From positions 1 through 44,627 of the forward strand of contig JAUVIR010000025.1 of the NCBI GenBank assembly GCA_030592645.1: a DNA stretch of 44,627 nt, read 5' to 3'. The notes under the pieces are model-generated. The model made no database searches and had not been told where the DNA came from. It saw nothing but the letters and a program-made list of their open reading frames with translations. This stretch comes from Candidatus Fermentibacterota bacterium (GTDB lineage Bacteria > Fermentibacterota > Fermentibacteria > Fermentibacterales > JCC-6). Every line of letters starts with the position of its first letter. Position 1 is the stretch's first letter. Both the position numbers and the translations under genes were made by a program. Shown piece by piece: positions 1 to 8,968 of this stretch.

Positions 1-189
1 ATCAGGGTTGATGGACCCAAGGTTACGGATATAGATAAAAAGCGGAAGTTCGTGAAGGAAGTAACCGCTGCCGCAAGCACTCTCTACGGACTTCCCGAGA
101 ATATCATAGTCGTTCTGCTTCAGGAGAACTCTCCGGACAATGTGGCGTCCGGCGGGCAATTGATATGTGACCTGCACAAATCGGATTAA
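1..189 (+). CDS. tautomerase-family protein, 3' end only
   Basis: The reading frame is open from base 1 and ends at TAA 187-189, giving 62 residues of the C-terminal part of a protein whose start lies outside the window. The residues KFVKEVTAAASTLYGLPENI followed by IVVLLQENSPDNVASGGQL match the helix-strand pattern and conserved Asn/Gly-Gly end of the 4-oxalocrotonate tautomerase family (small enzymes using an N-terminal Pro as general base). The catalytic Pro cannot be seen here. The next gene starts about 30 bases downstream, so the two may be co-transcribed. The family call rests on this C-terminal pattern; the substrate is unknown. Confidence 0.7.
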   Translation: MRVDGPKVTDIDKKRKFVKEVTAAASTLYGLPENIIVVLLQENSPDNVASGGQLICDLHKSD

Positions 190-220
190 CAGGAATTGCT
201 CGATGGAGGAGGGTATCAGG

Positions 221-970
221 GTGAAATACTATGAAAGCCATGAAGATGTTTACAAAAAAATAAAGAAAAATAACATGTCCTCCTGGGGCGAATTCTGTGG
301 GAAATCGGAGACTTTCGAGGATTTCTATATGAAAGAATTTCTTGCAGCTGCTCTTGACAGGGTAAAGCCATCAGCAAATGCAAGAGTACTGGACATCGGG
401 TGCGGCACGGGTCCCATCTCCTGCTTTCTTGCCAGGCAGGGTTACAATGTTGATGGTATTGATGTTTCCCGGACTGCTATCGAAATTGCTCGGACGAATG
501 CAAAAGAACGAGATCTGGATATACATTTTTCAGTTGATGATATCTGTTGTGTATCTAGAGTTGGTTCTGACATTTACGACATTATCATAGATACACATTG
601 CATGCACTGCATTACTTATGACTCCGACAGACAGGCCGCTCTGGCCAATGTTTTCAGGCTTCTCGCAAAAGGCGGGTATTTCATAATGGAGACCATGAGT
701 ATCGAAGATCCTTTTAAATGGTCCTTTAAAGGACGAATCGACGAACAGGGCATCTTATGGAACGAAGTAAAAAAGAACTATCCGTATGACAAAGTTGTAT
801 TTGAAGATAAATTCTGGATATGTACCAGAAGATTAATGAGCCCCTCTGATCTTGAAAGAGAGCTTAAGCAGGCTGGCTTTTCAATAGAGCATATTGGAAC
901 CGTTCAGGATCAGGACATTGAGTATATGGAGGATTTTCAGGCGATCTGCAGAAAGCCGTTGGGTGATTGA
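221..970 (+). CDS. class I SAM-dependent methyltransferase
   Basis: A Rossmann-fold methyltransferase of 249 residues. The SAM-binding motif I, VLDIGCGTGP, lies near residue 52 and is followed by the acidic end of strand beta2 (VDGIDVS). A DIIIDTHCMHCI segment sits in the motif II/III region. I chose the GTG at 221 because GGAGGAGGG (205-213) lies about seven bases upstream. An ATG at 203 in the same frame would itself overlap that ribosome site. The substrate is not apparent; the closest general type is the UbiE/Methyltransf_25-like group. It follows the tautomerase gene and precedes a short overlapping ORF pair on the same strand. Confidence 0.85.
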   Translation: MKYYESHEDVYKKIKKNNMSSWGEFCGKSETFEDFYMKEFLAAALDRVKPSANARVLDIGCGTGPISCFLARQGYNVDGIDVSRTAIEIARTNAKERDLDIHFSVDDICCVSRVGSDIYDIIIDTHCMHCITYDSDRQAALANVFRLLAKGGYFIMETMSIEDPFKWSFKGRIDEQGILWNEVKKNYPYDKVVFEDKFWICTRRLMSPSDLERELKQAGFSIEHIGTVQDQDIEYMEDFQAICRKPLGD

Positions 971-979
971 GAGGCAATC

Positions 980-1081
980 ATGCGGTACGTTGATTTCAGA
1001 GATATGATTCAGAGCGAACTTAGCAGGAATCCTGCCGCTCGTGCCTTCGTGTGGAAGCTGAAGCAGCATGAAACCGGATAG
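980..1081 (+). CDS. short ORF (33 aa), translationally coupled to next gene
   Basis: The ATG at 980 is preceded by GAGG (971-974) at good spacing and encodes a 33-residue peptide with no recognised domain. It contains RDMIQSELSRNPAARAFVWK. Its last 14 bases overlap the ATG of the next gene at 1068, the usual geometry of translational coupling. The next gene has only a weak ribosome site of its own, which supports coupling. It could be a leader ORF, a small protein, or the 5' remnant of a longer gene. There is no hydrophobic segment. Confidence 0.4.
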   Translation: MRYVDFRDMIQSELSRNPAARAFVWKLKQHETG

Positions 1082-1637
1082 AGCAGCGATCAACAGGCAT
1101 ATTGAGAATGTCAAAACTAAGGTGGAGTACGTTCTGGACAAATACTACACGGACAGGGGGTGCCCGTGCGCTATCAAACAGTTCGTGTACTGGGCTGGCA
1201 AGAAGCAGGGACCGGGCTGGCAGGACAATGTTCAGAACCAGCTTGTTGTTTCAGCTCTGGAATTGGCCTGTTTTGAACGGATAGATGACTGCGAGAAGTC
1301 CTGGGGACTTGATAGCTCGTACACCTGTACCAACTGCGGTGTTAAATGGAACTACTTTGCGCTGGAGTGGAGAATGCTGGCGTTCCACAGGCGGATGGTT
1401 AAAGTCGGAGCCGATGATCCGGGCAGGCTGTACGATGAGATGATATGTGATGATGTTGCAGCGACGGTCGGACATGAACCAGGCGGAATAAAAGCCCTGT
1501 CGCTTGATCAATGGGTAGCATTCATGCTGGGCAGGGATTACAGAGGTGAACCGTACGAAGCGAGCTACCCCACCTTTAAAAAAGCAAAAGCTGGATTCTG
1601 GCAGAGGCGTTTATCAGCTCTCCGGCGCGGCAAGTGA
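1068..1637 (+). CDS. hypothetical protein (189 aa)
   Basis: I do not recognise this family. The protein is soluble, 189 residues, without a signal peptide or membrane segment. It is rich in aromatic and charged residues and has a CTNCG pair of cysteines (a possible half zinc site) near residue 88. Other cysteines occur in GCPCAIKQF and in the middle of the protein. The end is strongly basic (FWQRRLSALRRGK). The start overlaps the preceding short ORF. The next methyltransferase begins 41 bases downstream on the same strand, so it may belong to a small operon with methyltransferases on both sides. Confidence 0.6.
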   Translation: MKPDRAAINRHIENVKTKVEYVLDKYYTDRGCPCAIKQFVYWAGKKQGPGWQDNVQNQLVVSALELACFERIDDCEKSWGLDSSYTCTNCGVKWNYFALEWRMLAFHRRMVKVGADDPGRLYDEMICDDVAATVGHEPGGIKALSLDQWVAFMLGRDYRGEPYEASYPTFKKAKAGFWQRRLSALRRGK

Positions 1638-1678
1638 TTAACGGGCGGTTGTAACCGCAGAAATGAGGGAACGTTTTC

Positions 1679-2407
1679 ATGGATAAATACCGACCGGAAA
1701 CTTACGGTGAGAAGATAGCGGACGTTTACGACGACTGGTACAGTTCCCCTGATGAGTCCTCGATCTCCCTGCTTTCTGATCTGGCTAATGGCGGACGTGT
1801 TCTGGAGCTGGGGATCGGAACCGGCCGTATCGCAGTGCCGCTTCAAGAAAAGGGAATCGATATATCCGGCATCGATGCCTCACCATCCATGCTTGCGAAA
1901 CTCCGCTGCAAACCTGCTGGAAAGGATATCCCGGTAACTATCGGGGATTTCAGTGAGGTTCCCGCTGAAGGTTTGTACGATCTGATCTTTGTTGTTTTCA
2001 ATACTTTCTTCTCTTTAACAACACAGGAGTCGCAGTTACTCTGTCTTGAAAACGTTGCGCGGCACCTGACTCCTCGGGGGGTCTTTCTGATAGAGGCTTT
2101 CGTCCCCGATGTCGGGAGATTCGATAGAGGCCAGAGCGTAAGGGCAACGGACGTTGATGAGAACAGGGTTAAGATCGATGTATCCCGGCATGATCCGCTT
2201 GGGCAGCTGGTAACAAGCCAGCATCTGATCCTTTCGGAAAAGGGTGTACGGCTTTACCCCGTAACTATCCGATACACCTGGCCATCGGAGCTGGACATGA
2301 TGGCAAGAGCCGCAGGTATGAAGCTGGATGACAGATGGGGAGACTGGAAACGAGGAAGTTTTTCAGCAGAGAGCGGAAAGCATATATCGGTTTACAGGCT
2401 TACATAG
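1679..2407 (+). CDS. class I SAM-dependent methyltransferase
   Basis: A 242-residue methyltransferase, distinct in sequence from the one at 221-970. Motif I is VLELGIGTGRIAVPL (about residues 41-55), followed by ISGIDASPSMLAKLR, where the Asp at the end of strand beta2 contacts the SAM ribose in this fold. DLIFVVFNTFFSL occupies the motif IV region. The N-terminal pattern YGEKIADVYDDWY is common in Methyltransf_25-type enzymes. GAGGGAA lies upstream of the ATG. A short GCGGTT/AACCGC palindrome at 1645-1658 lies in the leader. The acceptor substrate is unknown. Confidence 0.85.
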   Translation: MDKYRPETYGEKIADVYDDWYSSPDESSISLLSDLANGGRVLELGIGTGRIAVPLQEKGIDISGIDASPSMLAKLRCKPAGKDIPVTIGDFSEVPAEGLYDLIFVVFNTFFSLTTQESQLLCLENVARHLTPRGVFLIEAFVPDVGRFDRGQSVRATDVDENRVKIDVSRHDPLGQLVTSQHLILSEKGVRLYPVTIRYTWPSELDMMARAAGMKLDDRWGDWKRGSFSAESGKHISVYRLT

Positions 2408-2521
2408 AAGGATTGCGTTCCCATTGTTTTTATCACCTGTCGAATATATCATTCATGTGATGAGTAATATGCAGGTTACCAATTACCAGGGGGTCATGAA
2501 CGTTAACCGGAGGTAACGAAC

Positions 2522-4882
2522 ATGTCCGATGAAAATGACGGATCCTTTGTACATCCGGACAATGCCGAGCTGAGGAAGCGCGTTTCCGAACTTGAAGACG
2601 CTCTTAACAACAGCAGGCATACAGAGGAGAAGCTTCGCGCCAGCGAGGAACGCTATTTCACTCTTTTCAACAGTGCCAATGACCTCATCCACATAGTAGA
2701 CACTTCCGGAAAATTCCTGATGGTGAACAGAAAATGGGTGGAAGTGCTGGGATATTCTCAGGAAGAGGTAGAGTCCCTTCAGGTGAAAGATATCCTTCGC
2801 AGTGATCAGATACAGAGTATTCGCGAACGGCAGAGGCATGTCTCAGAGGGCAAAAAAGTGAATTTTGAAACGGTTTTCATCACGAAAAGCGGTGAGGAAA
2901 TCTATCTAGAGGGTTATGGAAGCGGCATATTCAAGGATGGCGTCTTCTCTTCCGCCGTTGGGATATTCAGGGACATCACCAAACGCAGACAGGCGGAGGA
3001 GGCGCTGCTGCAAAGCAAACAGTTCCTCATAGATGTATTCGAGAGCGTTCAGGACGGCATCAGTGTTCTGTACCCTGACCTGACTATCCGCCATGTGAAC
3101 GGGATAATGAATGACTGGTACAGCGAAAACCTTCCTCTGGAAGGGAGAAAGTGCTACAAAGCCTACCATAACCAGGACAAGCCGTGTGATCCCTGCCCAA
3201 GCCTTCGCTGTCTGAACTCCGGACATAAGGAATGGGATATAGTTCCGGGGCTCCACGGGTCTCCAATTGAATGGATCGAACTTTTCAGCTACCCCATAAG
3301 GGATCCGAATTCGGGCGAAGTAACGGGAGTTGTGGAATTCGTTCGTGACATCACCAGACACAAGCAGGCGGAGGCTGCCCTTCAGGCAAGCGAGGAAAGA
3401 CATCGGATGTTCTTCGAGAGCGCTCCTATAGGTATCATGCATTACAACAGTAAAGGGATTATTACAGAGTCTAACGATGTTGCCATCTTTACTTTCGGGT
3501 CAACTCGAGAGAGGATGATCGGCCTGGATCTGCACGTTCTTCCGAACAAGGAGTTCCTGAAGGAGATCACTAAAACACTGAAGGGCGAACGCGGATACTA
3601 CGAAGGTCTTTACACATCCTATACCGGGAAGAAAGAAGCCCAGATCAAAGCGGATTGGATCCCGATATTCGATGACGGTGAAGTTGCGGGCGGAGTTGGA
3701 ATTGTCACCGATATTACTAATCAGCGTAAGCTGGAGACAGAGCTGCGGCAGGCCCAGAAAATGGAATCCATCGGACGGCTGGCTGGAGGTGTGGCACACG
3801 ACTTCAACAATATGCTGGGCGTAATACTCGGTCACACGGAGATGGCACTGGTGCAGATGGACCCTGCCCATCCCCTTCACAACCATCTGACGGAGATCCG
3901 TATCGCAGCTGAGCGCTCCGCGGACCTGACCCGGCAGCTGCTTGCCTTCGCCAGGAAGCAGACCATCGCACCGAGGCTTCTGAATCTGAACAACACGGTG
4001 GACGGGATGCTCAAAATGCTTCGGCGTTTAATAGGTGAGAATGTTGACCTGACTTTTCTGCCCGGGACAGATCTCTGGTCGGTAAAGATGGATCCGGTGC
4101 AGATCGATCAAATTCTGGCAAACCTTTGTGTCAACGCACGGGACTCCATTGAGGGTGTGGGCAAGATCACCATCGAAACTGAAAATATACAAACGGACCA
4201 GGCTTACTGTGCCGGTCACCCCGGTTTCGTTCCCGGTGAATATATTCTCCTGACGCTAAGCGATACGGGCTGCGGTATGGACAGCGAGATCATGGATAAT
4301 CTTTTTGAGCCGTTCTTCACCACGAAAGAAGTTGGCAAAGGTACCGGTCTGGGACTGGCTACGCTATACGGAATAGTCAAGCAGAACAACGGTTTCATAG
4401 ATGTATACAGTGAGCCGGAACACGGGACTGTTTTCAAGATCTACCTGCCCCGGCATACTGCCAGGATGACAGCGATACAATCATCGAAAGAACACGCTGA
4501 ACCGGCGCGAGGCGGGCAGGAAACCATCCTTCTTGTGGAAGACGAAATTTCGATCCTGCAGCTTATCATGATGATGCTTGAACACCAGGGATATACCGTG
4601 ATGACCGCCTCTACACCCGGCGAAGCCATTGCCCTTGCCAGGGCTCACGCCGGCGAGATAGATCTACTCATGACAGATGTCGTTATGCCCGAGATGAACG
4701 GAGGGGAGCTTGCCCGGAAGCTGCTCTCCTTCTATCCGAACCTTAAACGTCTGTTCATGTCCGGTTACACAGCCAATGTTATCGCCCACCAGGGAGTGCT
4801 GGAGGAGGGTGTGCACTTCATTCAGAAGCCTTTCAGAAACCAGGATCTGGCCTCCAAAGTACGCGATATACTGGATAGTTAA
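2522..4882 (+). CDS. hybrid sensor histidine kinase (PAS x3, HisKA, HATPase_c, REC)
   Basis: A 786-residue cytoplasmic hybrid kinase with no membrane segment. Three PAS domains follow each other at about residues 40-160, 165-285 and 288-405. The second contains the Cys-rich segment GRKCYKAYHNQDKPCDPCPS, seen in many PAS sensors and perhaps a metal or redox site. The HisKA H-box is GGVAHDFNN with phospho-acceptor His426. The ATPase N-box Asn is at 538, the G1 box is DTGCGMD (581-587) and the G2 region is GKGTGLGLATLYG. A C-terminal receiver (about 668-786) has phospho-acceptor Asp719 in MTDVVMPEMNG and Lys769. The ribosome site is GGAGG before ATG 2522. No output regulator is adjacent. The kinase core closely resembles that of the kinase at 16480-19149. 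Confidence 0.93.
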   Translation: MSDENDGSFVHPDNAELRKRVSELEDALNNSRHTEEKLRASEERYFTLFNSANDLIHIVDTSGKFLMVNRKWVEVLGYSQEEVESLQVKDILRSDQIQSIRERQRHVSEGKKVNFETVFITKSGEEIYLEGYGSGIFKDGVFSSAVGIFRDITKRRQAEEALLQSKQFLIDVFESVQDGISVLYPDLTIRHVNGIMNDWYSENLPLEGRKCYKAYHNQDKPCDPCPSLRCLNSGHKEWDIVPGLHGSPIEWIELFSYPIRDPNSGEVTGVVEFVRDITRHKQAEAALQASEERHRMFFESAPIGIMHYNSKGIITESNDVAIFTFGSTRERMIGLDLHVLPNKEFLKEITKTLKGERGYYEGLYTSYTGKKEAQIKADWIPIFDDGEVAGGVGIVTDITNQRKLETELRQAQKMESIGRLAGGVAHDFNNMLGVILGHTEMALVQMDPAHPLHNHLTEIRIAAERSADLTRQLLAFARKQTIAPRLLNLNNTVDGMLKMLRRLIGENVDLTFLPGTDLWSVKMDPVQIDQILANLCVNARDSIEGVGKITIETENIQTDQAYCAGHPGFVPGEYILLTLSDTGCGMDSEIMDNLFEPFFTTKEVGKGTGLGLATLYGIVKQNNGFIDVYSEPEHGTVFKIYLPRHTARMTAIQSSKEHAEPARGGQETILLVEDEISILQLIMMMLEHQGYTVMTASTPGEAIALARAHAGEIDLLMTDVVMPEMNGGELARKLLSFYPNLKRLFMSGYTANVIAHQGVLEEGVHFIQKPFRNQDLASKVRDILDS

Positions 4883-4901
4883 TATGAAAAGGGGTTATCC
4901 T

Positions 4902-6227
4902 GTGAAATACTTACTCATTGTTGCGATTCTATTCTTCGGGTGCTCGAATCCGGAGGATCCCGGTCCTTCGGGACAGAGTTTTTACGTATCCACACTGGGC
5001 GATGATTCAAACGACGGTTCGCTGAATGCCCCCTGGAAAACAGTTCAGTACGGGGCAAATCAGATGCAGGCGGGAATGACCCTGCGCATAATGGCGGGCA
5101 CTTACACGGAACGGGTTCAGATTACCCTGGACGGCAGCTCCAGTACCGGGGGAATAACAATAATGAGCAACGGAGATGGAAGCGTTATTCTAAGCGGTTC
5201 GGGCATTACCCTTCCGCAGGACTGGGGCGGGCTGCTTGACCTGACGGGATGCAGTAACGTCACCATCAACGGAATTACCGTAAGGAACGTAACGGGAGGA
5301 GATAACTCCGCAGGAATTCTGATCGATGGTTCAGACGCTATCACAATTCTAGCCTGTACAACCTGGAATACTGCTTCCTCCGGTATAGGAGTATGGGACA
5401 GCGATAATGTAGATATCGATTCGTGCGATGTCGGAATGGCATGCAACGGCGGCGAGCAGGAGTGCATAACCATTGCCGGGTCCAACTATTTCAGCGTAAC
5501 GAACAGTTCAGTGCACGACGGAGGCGGCGGAGTAATAGGCGGCGAGGGTATCGACGCGAAAGATGGCTCCTGCAACGGCGTTATCAGTAATAATGCTGTC
5601 TGGGGACTGGACAGACTCGGGATCTACGTTGACAGCTGGAACAAGAGCACAAACACAATCAGCATTCACAGCAATCTTGTTTACAACTGCGATGGGGATG
5701 GATTCTCTGCCGCGGCTGAATCCGCTGGAGTTCTCTCCAATGTGCAGTTCTACAACAATCTTGCCTACAGCAACACCGGCAACGGCCTTACGGTTGGAGC
5801 ATGGGGAGAACCGGGTGTAACCCACCCGATTGATGGCATCACTATCATCAACAATACATTCGTGGGGAACGGGGAAGCCTCCTGGGGATGTGGAGTAAGC
5901 ATTGAGAATTCAGAAGCGGACAACATCACTGTCAGGAACAACATTCTGTCCGGCAACACAACCGGTCAGTTCAACGCGGAAGCGTACGGCACAGGATTTC
6001 TGGCTGACCACAATCTCATAGACGGACCAAGTGATTATTATGGCGATGATTATGTGGAGGGAGACCCCCTGTTCGTGAGCCCTGGAAGCAATGATTACCA
6101 TATAATTTCAACATCTCCGGCTGTGGACCAGGGAAACCAGCTGCTTGCTCCGGATACCGATATGGACGGCCTGCCCAGGCCTTCAGGATCCGGCTGGGAT
6201 ATCGGCTGCTTCGAATACCAGCAGTAG
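4902..6227 (+). CDS. parallel beta-helix repeat lipoprotein
   Basis: A 441-residue predicted lipoprotein. The GTG at 4902 is chosen because AAGGGG lies about seven bases upstream and the protein then begins VKYLLIVAILFFGC, a short signal with Cys at about residue 14. An in-frame ATG at 4884 is the alternative. The mature part opens with FYVSTLGDDSNDGSLNAPWK, typical of right-handed beta-helix (DUF1565/NosD/pectate-lyase-like) proteins. It continues with short repeats such as NVTINGITVRNVTGG, NNLAYSNTGNG and IDGITIINNTFVGNG. The end (DMDGLPRPSG...DIGCFEYQ) is the usual terminus of this class. A carbohydrate-binding or lyase role is possible, but no catalytic site is evident. It starts 19 bases after the kinase gene stop. 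Confidence 0.85.
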   Translation: MKYLLIVAILFFGCSNPEDPGPSGQSFYVSTLGDDSNDGSLNAPWKTVQYGANQMQAGMTLRIMAGTYTERVQITLDGSSSTGGITIMSNGDGSVILSGSGITLPQDWGGLLDLTGCSNVTINGITVRNVTGGDNSAGILIDGSDAITILACTTWNTASSGIGVWDSDNVDIDSCDVGMACNGGEQECITIAGSNYFSVTNSSVHDGGGGVIGGEGIDAKDGSCNGVISNNAVWGLDRLGIYVDSWNKSTNTISIHSNLVYNCDGDGFSAAAESAGVLSNVQFYNNLAYSNTGNGLTVGAWGEPGVTHPIDGITIINNTFVGNGEASWGCGVSIENSEADNITVRNNILSGNTTGQFNAEAYGTGFLADHNLIDGPSDYYGDDYVEGDPLFVSPGSNDYHIISTSPAVDQGNQLLAPDTDMDGLPRPSGSGWDIGCFEYQQ

Positions 6228-6349
6228 TTCTACTTACCCGCAGGGGCGTTTATCCAGTGAATCCGGACACCGGTTCGGGAGTAATCATCCAATTGCTTAA
6301 AACTGATGTTTGCGCTATTGTTTATTGACTTTAACGGGTGGAGAATATC

Positions 6350-8968
6350 GTGACAAGAGGGGCTCTTATTTTACTTCTGCTGCTGACCGCAGCGGTTTAT
6401 GCGGACACAACAGGAATCGTGGGCGGCATCGTTTCGGATACGGACGGAAATCCGCTTGTCGGAGCCACCGTGATGATTGATGACACCTACCTGGGCACTA
6501 TGACGGATGCCTCTGGAGAGTACATTATCGCCGGAGTTCCTCCGGGACGCTACTCTGTAACCGCAAGTATGGTGGGCAGGTCATCCTCCAGGGTGGAAGG
6601 TATTCTTGTAGTTGCCGATCAGCTCAGCAGAATTGATTACAGTCTTCCTTTCGATCTTACGGGTTCAACCGTTATTACAGTTCAGGAATCAAGAACCCAT
6701 ATCCTTCAGGATATTCCCGCTACCCTGCACCTTCTGGACTTCACCGAGATAAGAACGATGACCTCAAAAAGTATTGTTGATGTTATTTCCGCCCAGCCGG
6801 GCGTAGTAACCAGCCATGGAGAGGTGCATGTGCGGGGCGGGCGCAGCGGAGAGGTGGAATACCTTCTGGATGGTATCTCAATCCGTTCCCCGATAGATAA
6901 CAGATTCAACCTGGAGCTACCGCTGAGCGCAATATCAAACGCATCCCTGATGACCGGAGGGCTTGGAGTTGAATACGGCAATTCCATGTCCGGTGTTGTT
7001 AACCTTATCGGGAAAGAGGGTTCTGACAGTTACCACGGATCTGTTACGCTCCGCCACGGAGACATTACGACCACTTCTTACGAAACCGGAGAGCAGCTCT
7101 TCGTGGAAGAAGCGGATGTGGAGCTCTGCAGAAGCGGCCTCTCCGGCATTGAAGTATCCGTGTCCGGCCCTGAACCCCTTACCGAAAAACTTCTTCCCTC
7201 CATTGGAATCCGTATCCCGGGACAGATGAGATTCAGCGCGTCCGGACAGTTCTCACTCAGCGGCATGGATACCCTTGATACCCGCGGTGCATGGGAGAAC
7301 AACTGGCAGAATGATATGTCAGGTGTTGCCAAGTTAACATACAGACCCCTTAACAGAACCAGCTTCGCTCTTACCGTCCTCGGTTCATCCCGGAAAGCGG
7401 GATGGAATGAATGGGCATGGTCCAGGTACCATCTCCCGGCCTATATAGGCGATGCCGCATACCTCGGCAGAAGCCAGGATTACGCCCTCCCCATCCGCTT
7501 CAGCGAAACTACTGGAATTACCTTCAACGCAACACAGCTGCTTGGAAGCGAAACTACCCTCAAGCTCACTATGGGGTTTATGAAATTCCAGAACTGGAAC
7601 CGTATCCGCCTGCAGAGCGGGGGTTACATAGGAGAGAACACATACCCCATATACTGGTTCACGCAGTTTCAGCCTGAAGAACGTATCGCTGATTCCCTCG
7701 GTTACTATCACACGGGAACTCATCCGAATGTGTGGTTCGATTCCAAAGCAAATGTAGGCAGCATTATGCTGGGTCTGGACTCCAATCCCAACACAAGAAC
7801 ACGTATAAAGGCCGGGGTATCAGCTGATTACTTTGACCTTTACCAGTACAGTATCTACGCCGAGACCTACGGCAACGTATTCATTTCTCAGTGGGACGCT
7901 TACCCTCATTCGGGCTCCTGCTACATCCAGGGAAGTTACAGATTCAGCGGAGGTGTGATAACCACCGCAGGCCTGCGGGCCGATATGTTCAATGCGAATG
8001 CCTCGGTATTCGATTCGACAGCTGGTGGCCTGGTTGATGTTGAAGCAAAATGGCATATCAGTCCAAGGGTGGGTTTCTCCGTTCCCTTCAGTGAAAGTTC
8101 CGTTCTGTTCTCAACGTACGGACATCATTTCCAGATGCCATCAATGAACTGCCTCTACCTTCAGACATCCTACAATCTCGCCGGGGACAAGATAGTTGCG
8201 GGTAATCCGGACCTTGATCCGGAGATGACACAGGTCTTTGAAGTGGGGATAAGGCATTATATCGATGATTTCACCGAATTTTCTCTGGCGGCCTATTACA
8301 AGGACATCACGGGCCTTGTGAACACCGAAGACCACAGCGAAGGCACATACTACGTTTTCACAAACGACGACAGCCATGGAATGGTAAGAGGTATTGAAGC
8401 AACCCTCAACAGGAGGGCGGGAAGCAATATTTCTGGACAGCTCTCTTACGCTATGTCCATCGCCAAGGGAAAGTACTCATCCATGCTTGAGCGGTACAAC
8501 TACGCTCAGATGGGTGTCATGTACATCTCAAAAGAGGATAATTACCTCGATTGGGATCAGGCGCATACGGCATCTGCAGCTTTTGAACTGAGATCCTTTG
8601 AATCCGAGGGTCCCCGGCTTGCAGGAATCCATCCACTTGAAAACACCAGGCTTGGCATTTCCTGGAACTACGGCAGCGGGATGCCCTATTCTCTTCCACC
8701 TGTGGAGGCGGAACTTATCGAAACCAACACGGAAAGGTACCCTTTTTCCATGCAGACCGATGCTGTTCTTTCAAGAATGTTCAGCATAGGCCCAACCGAG
8801 CTGAACCTGGTACTGGGCGTGTTCAACATCTTCAACCGAAAGAATGTTGTTCACATTTACGATACTTCTCTCTTCCACTTAGGCGGTGATCCGGGGGGCC
8901 TGGAGGGTAACCCGAGAGCCTGGTCTCCTGCGAGGCATTTCGTACTGTCTGCGGGGATATCATGGTAA
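6350..8968 (+). CDS. TonB-dependent receptor with carboxypeptidase-regulatory-like N domain
   Basis: An 872-residue outer-membrane receptor. A signal peptide (GALILLLLLTAAVYA) precedes a CarboxypepD_reg-like beta-sandwich (about 22-105; GIVGGIVSDTDGNPLVGATV). The TonB plug follows (about 115-230; SIVDVISAQPGVV, VHVRGGRSGEVEYLLDGI, VEYGNSMSGVVNL), then a long beta-barrel with alternating aromatic strands ending in ...LSAGISW. It imports a ligand of unknown identity using TonB energy. The GTG at 6350 has GGTGGAG upstream; the GTG at 6338 is an alternative. Its last 7 bases overlap the lipoprotein gene at 8962, so the two form one unit, comparable in layout to SusC with a surface lipoprotein, although the lipoprotein is not SusD-like. 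Confidence 0.92.
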   Translation: MTRGALILLLLLTAAVYADTTGIVGGIVSDTDGNPLVGATVMIDDTYLGTMTDASGEYIIAGVPPGRYSVTASMVGRSSSRVEGILVVADQLSRIDYSLPFDLTGSTVITVQESRTHILQDIPATLHLLDFTEIRTMTSKSIVDVISAQPGVVTSHGEVHVRGGRSGEVEYLLDGISIRSPIDNRFNLELPLSAISNASLMTGGLGVEYGNSMSGVVNLIGKEGSDSYHGSVTLRHGDITTTSYETGEQLFVEEADVELCRSGLSGIEVSVSGPEPLTEKLLPSIGIRIPGQMRFSASGQFSLSGMDTLDTRGAWENNWQNDMSGVAKLTYRPLNRTSFALTVLGSSRKAGWNEWAWSRYHLPAYIGDAAYLGRSQDYALPIRFSETTGITFNATQLLGSETTLKLTMGFMKFQNWNRIRLQSGGYIGENTYPIYWFTQFQPEERIADSLGYYHTGTHPNVWFDSKANVGSIMLGLDSNPNTRTRIKAGVSADYFDLYQYSIYAETYGNVFISQWDAYPHSGSCYIQGSYRFSGGVITTAGLRADMFNANASVFDSTAGGLVDVEAKWHISPRVGFSVPFSESSVLFSTYGHHFQMPSMNCLYLQTSYNLAGDKIVAGNPDLDPEMTQVFEVGIRHYIDDFTEFSLAAYYKDITGLVNTEDHSEGTYYVFTNDDSHGMVRGIEATLNRRAGSNISGQLSYAMSIAKGKYSSMLERYNYAQMGVMYISKEDNYLDWDQAHTASAAFELRSFESEGPRLAGIHPLENTRLGISWNYGSGMPYSLPPVEAELIETNTERYPFSMQTDAVLSRMFSIGPTELNLVLGVFNIFNRKNVVHIYDTSLFHLGGDPGGLEGNPRAWSPARHFVLSAGISW

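Noticed and set aside
6293..6321. TTGCTT, 17 bases, TATTGT as promoter of the TonB-dependent receptor
   Set aside because: Spacing is right but both boxes match consensus poorly; not listed as a feature.
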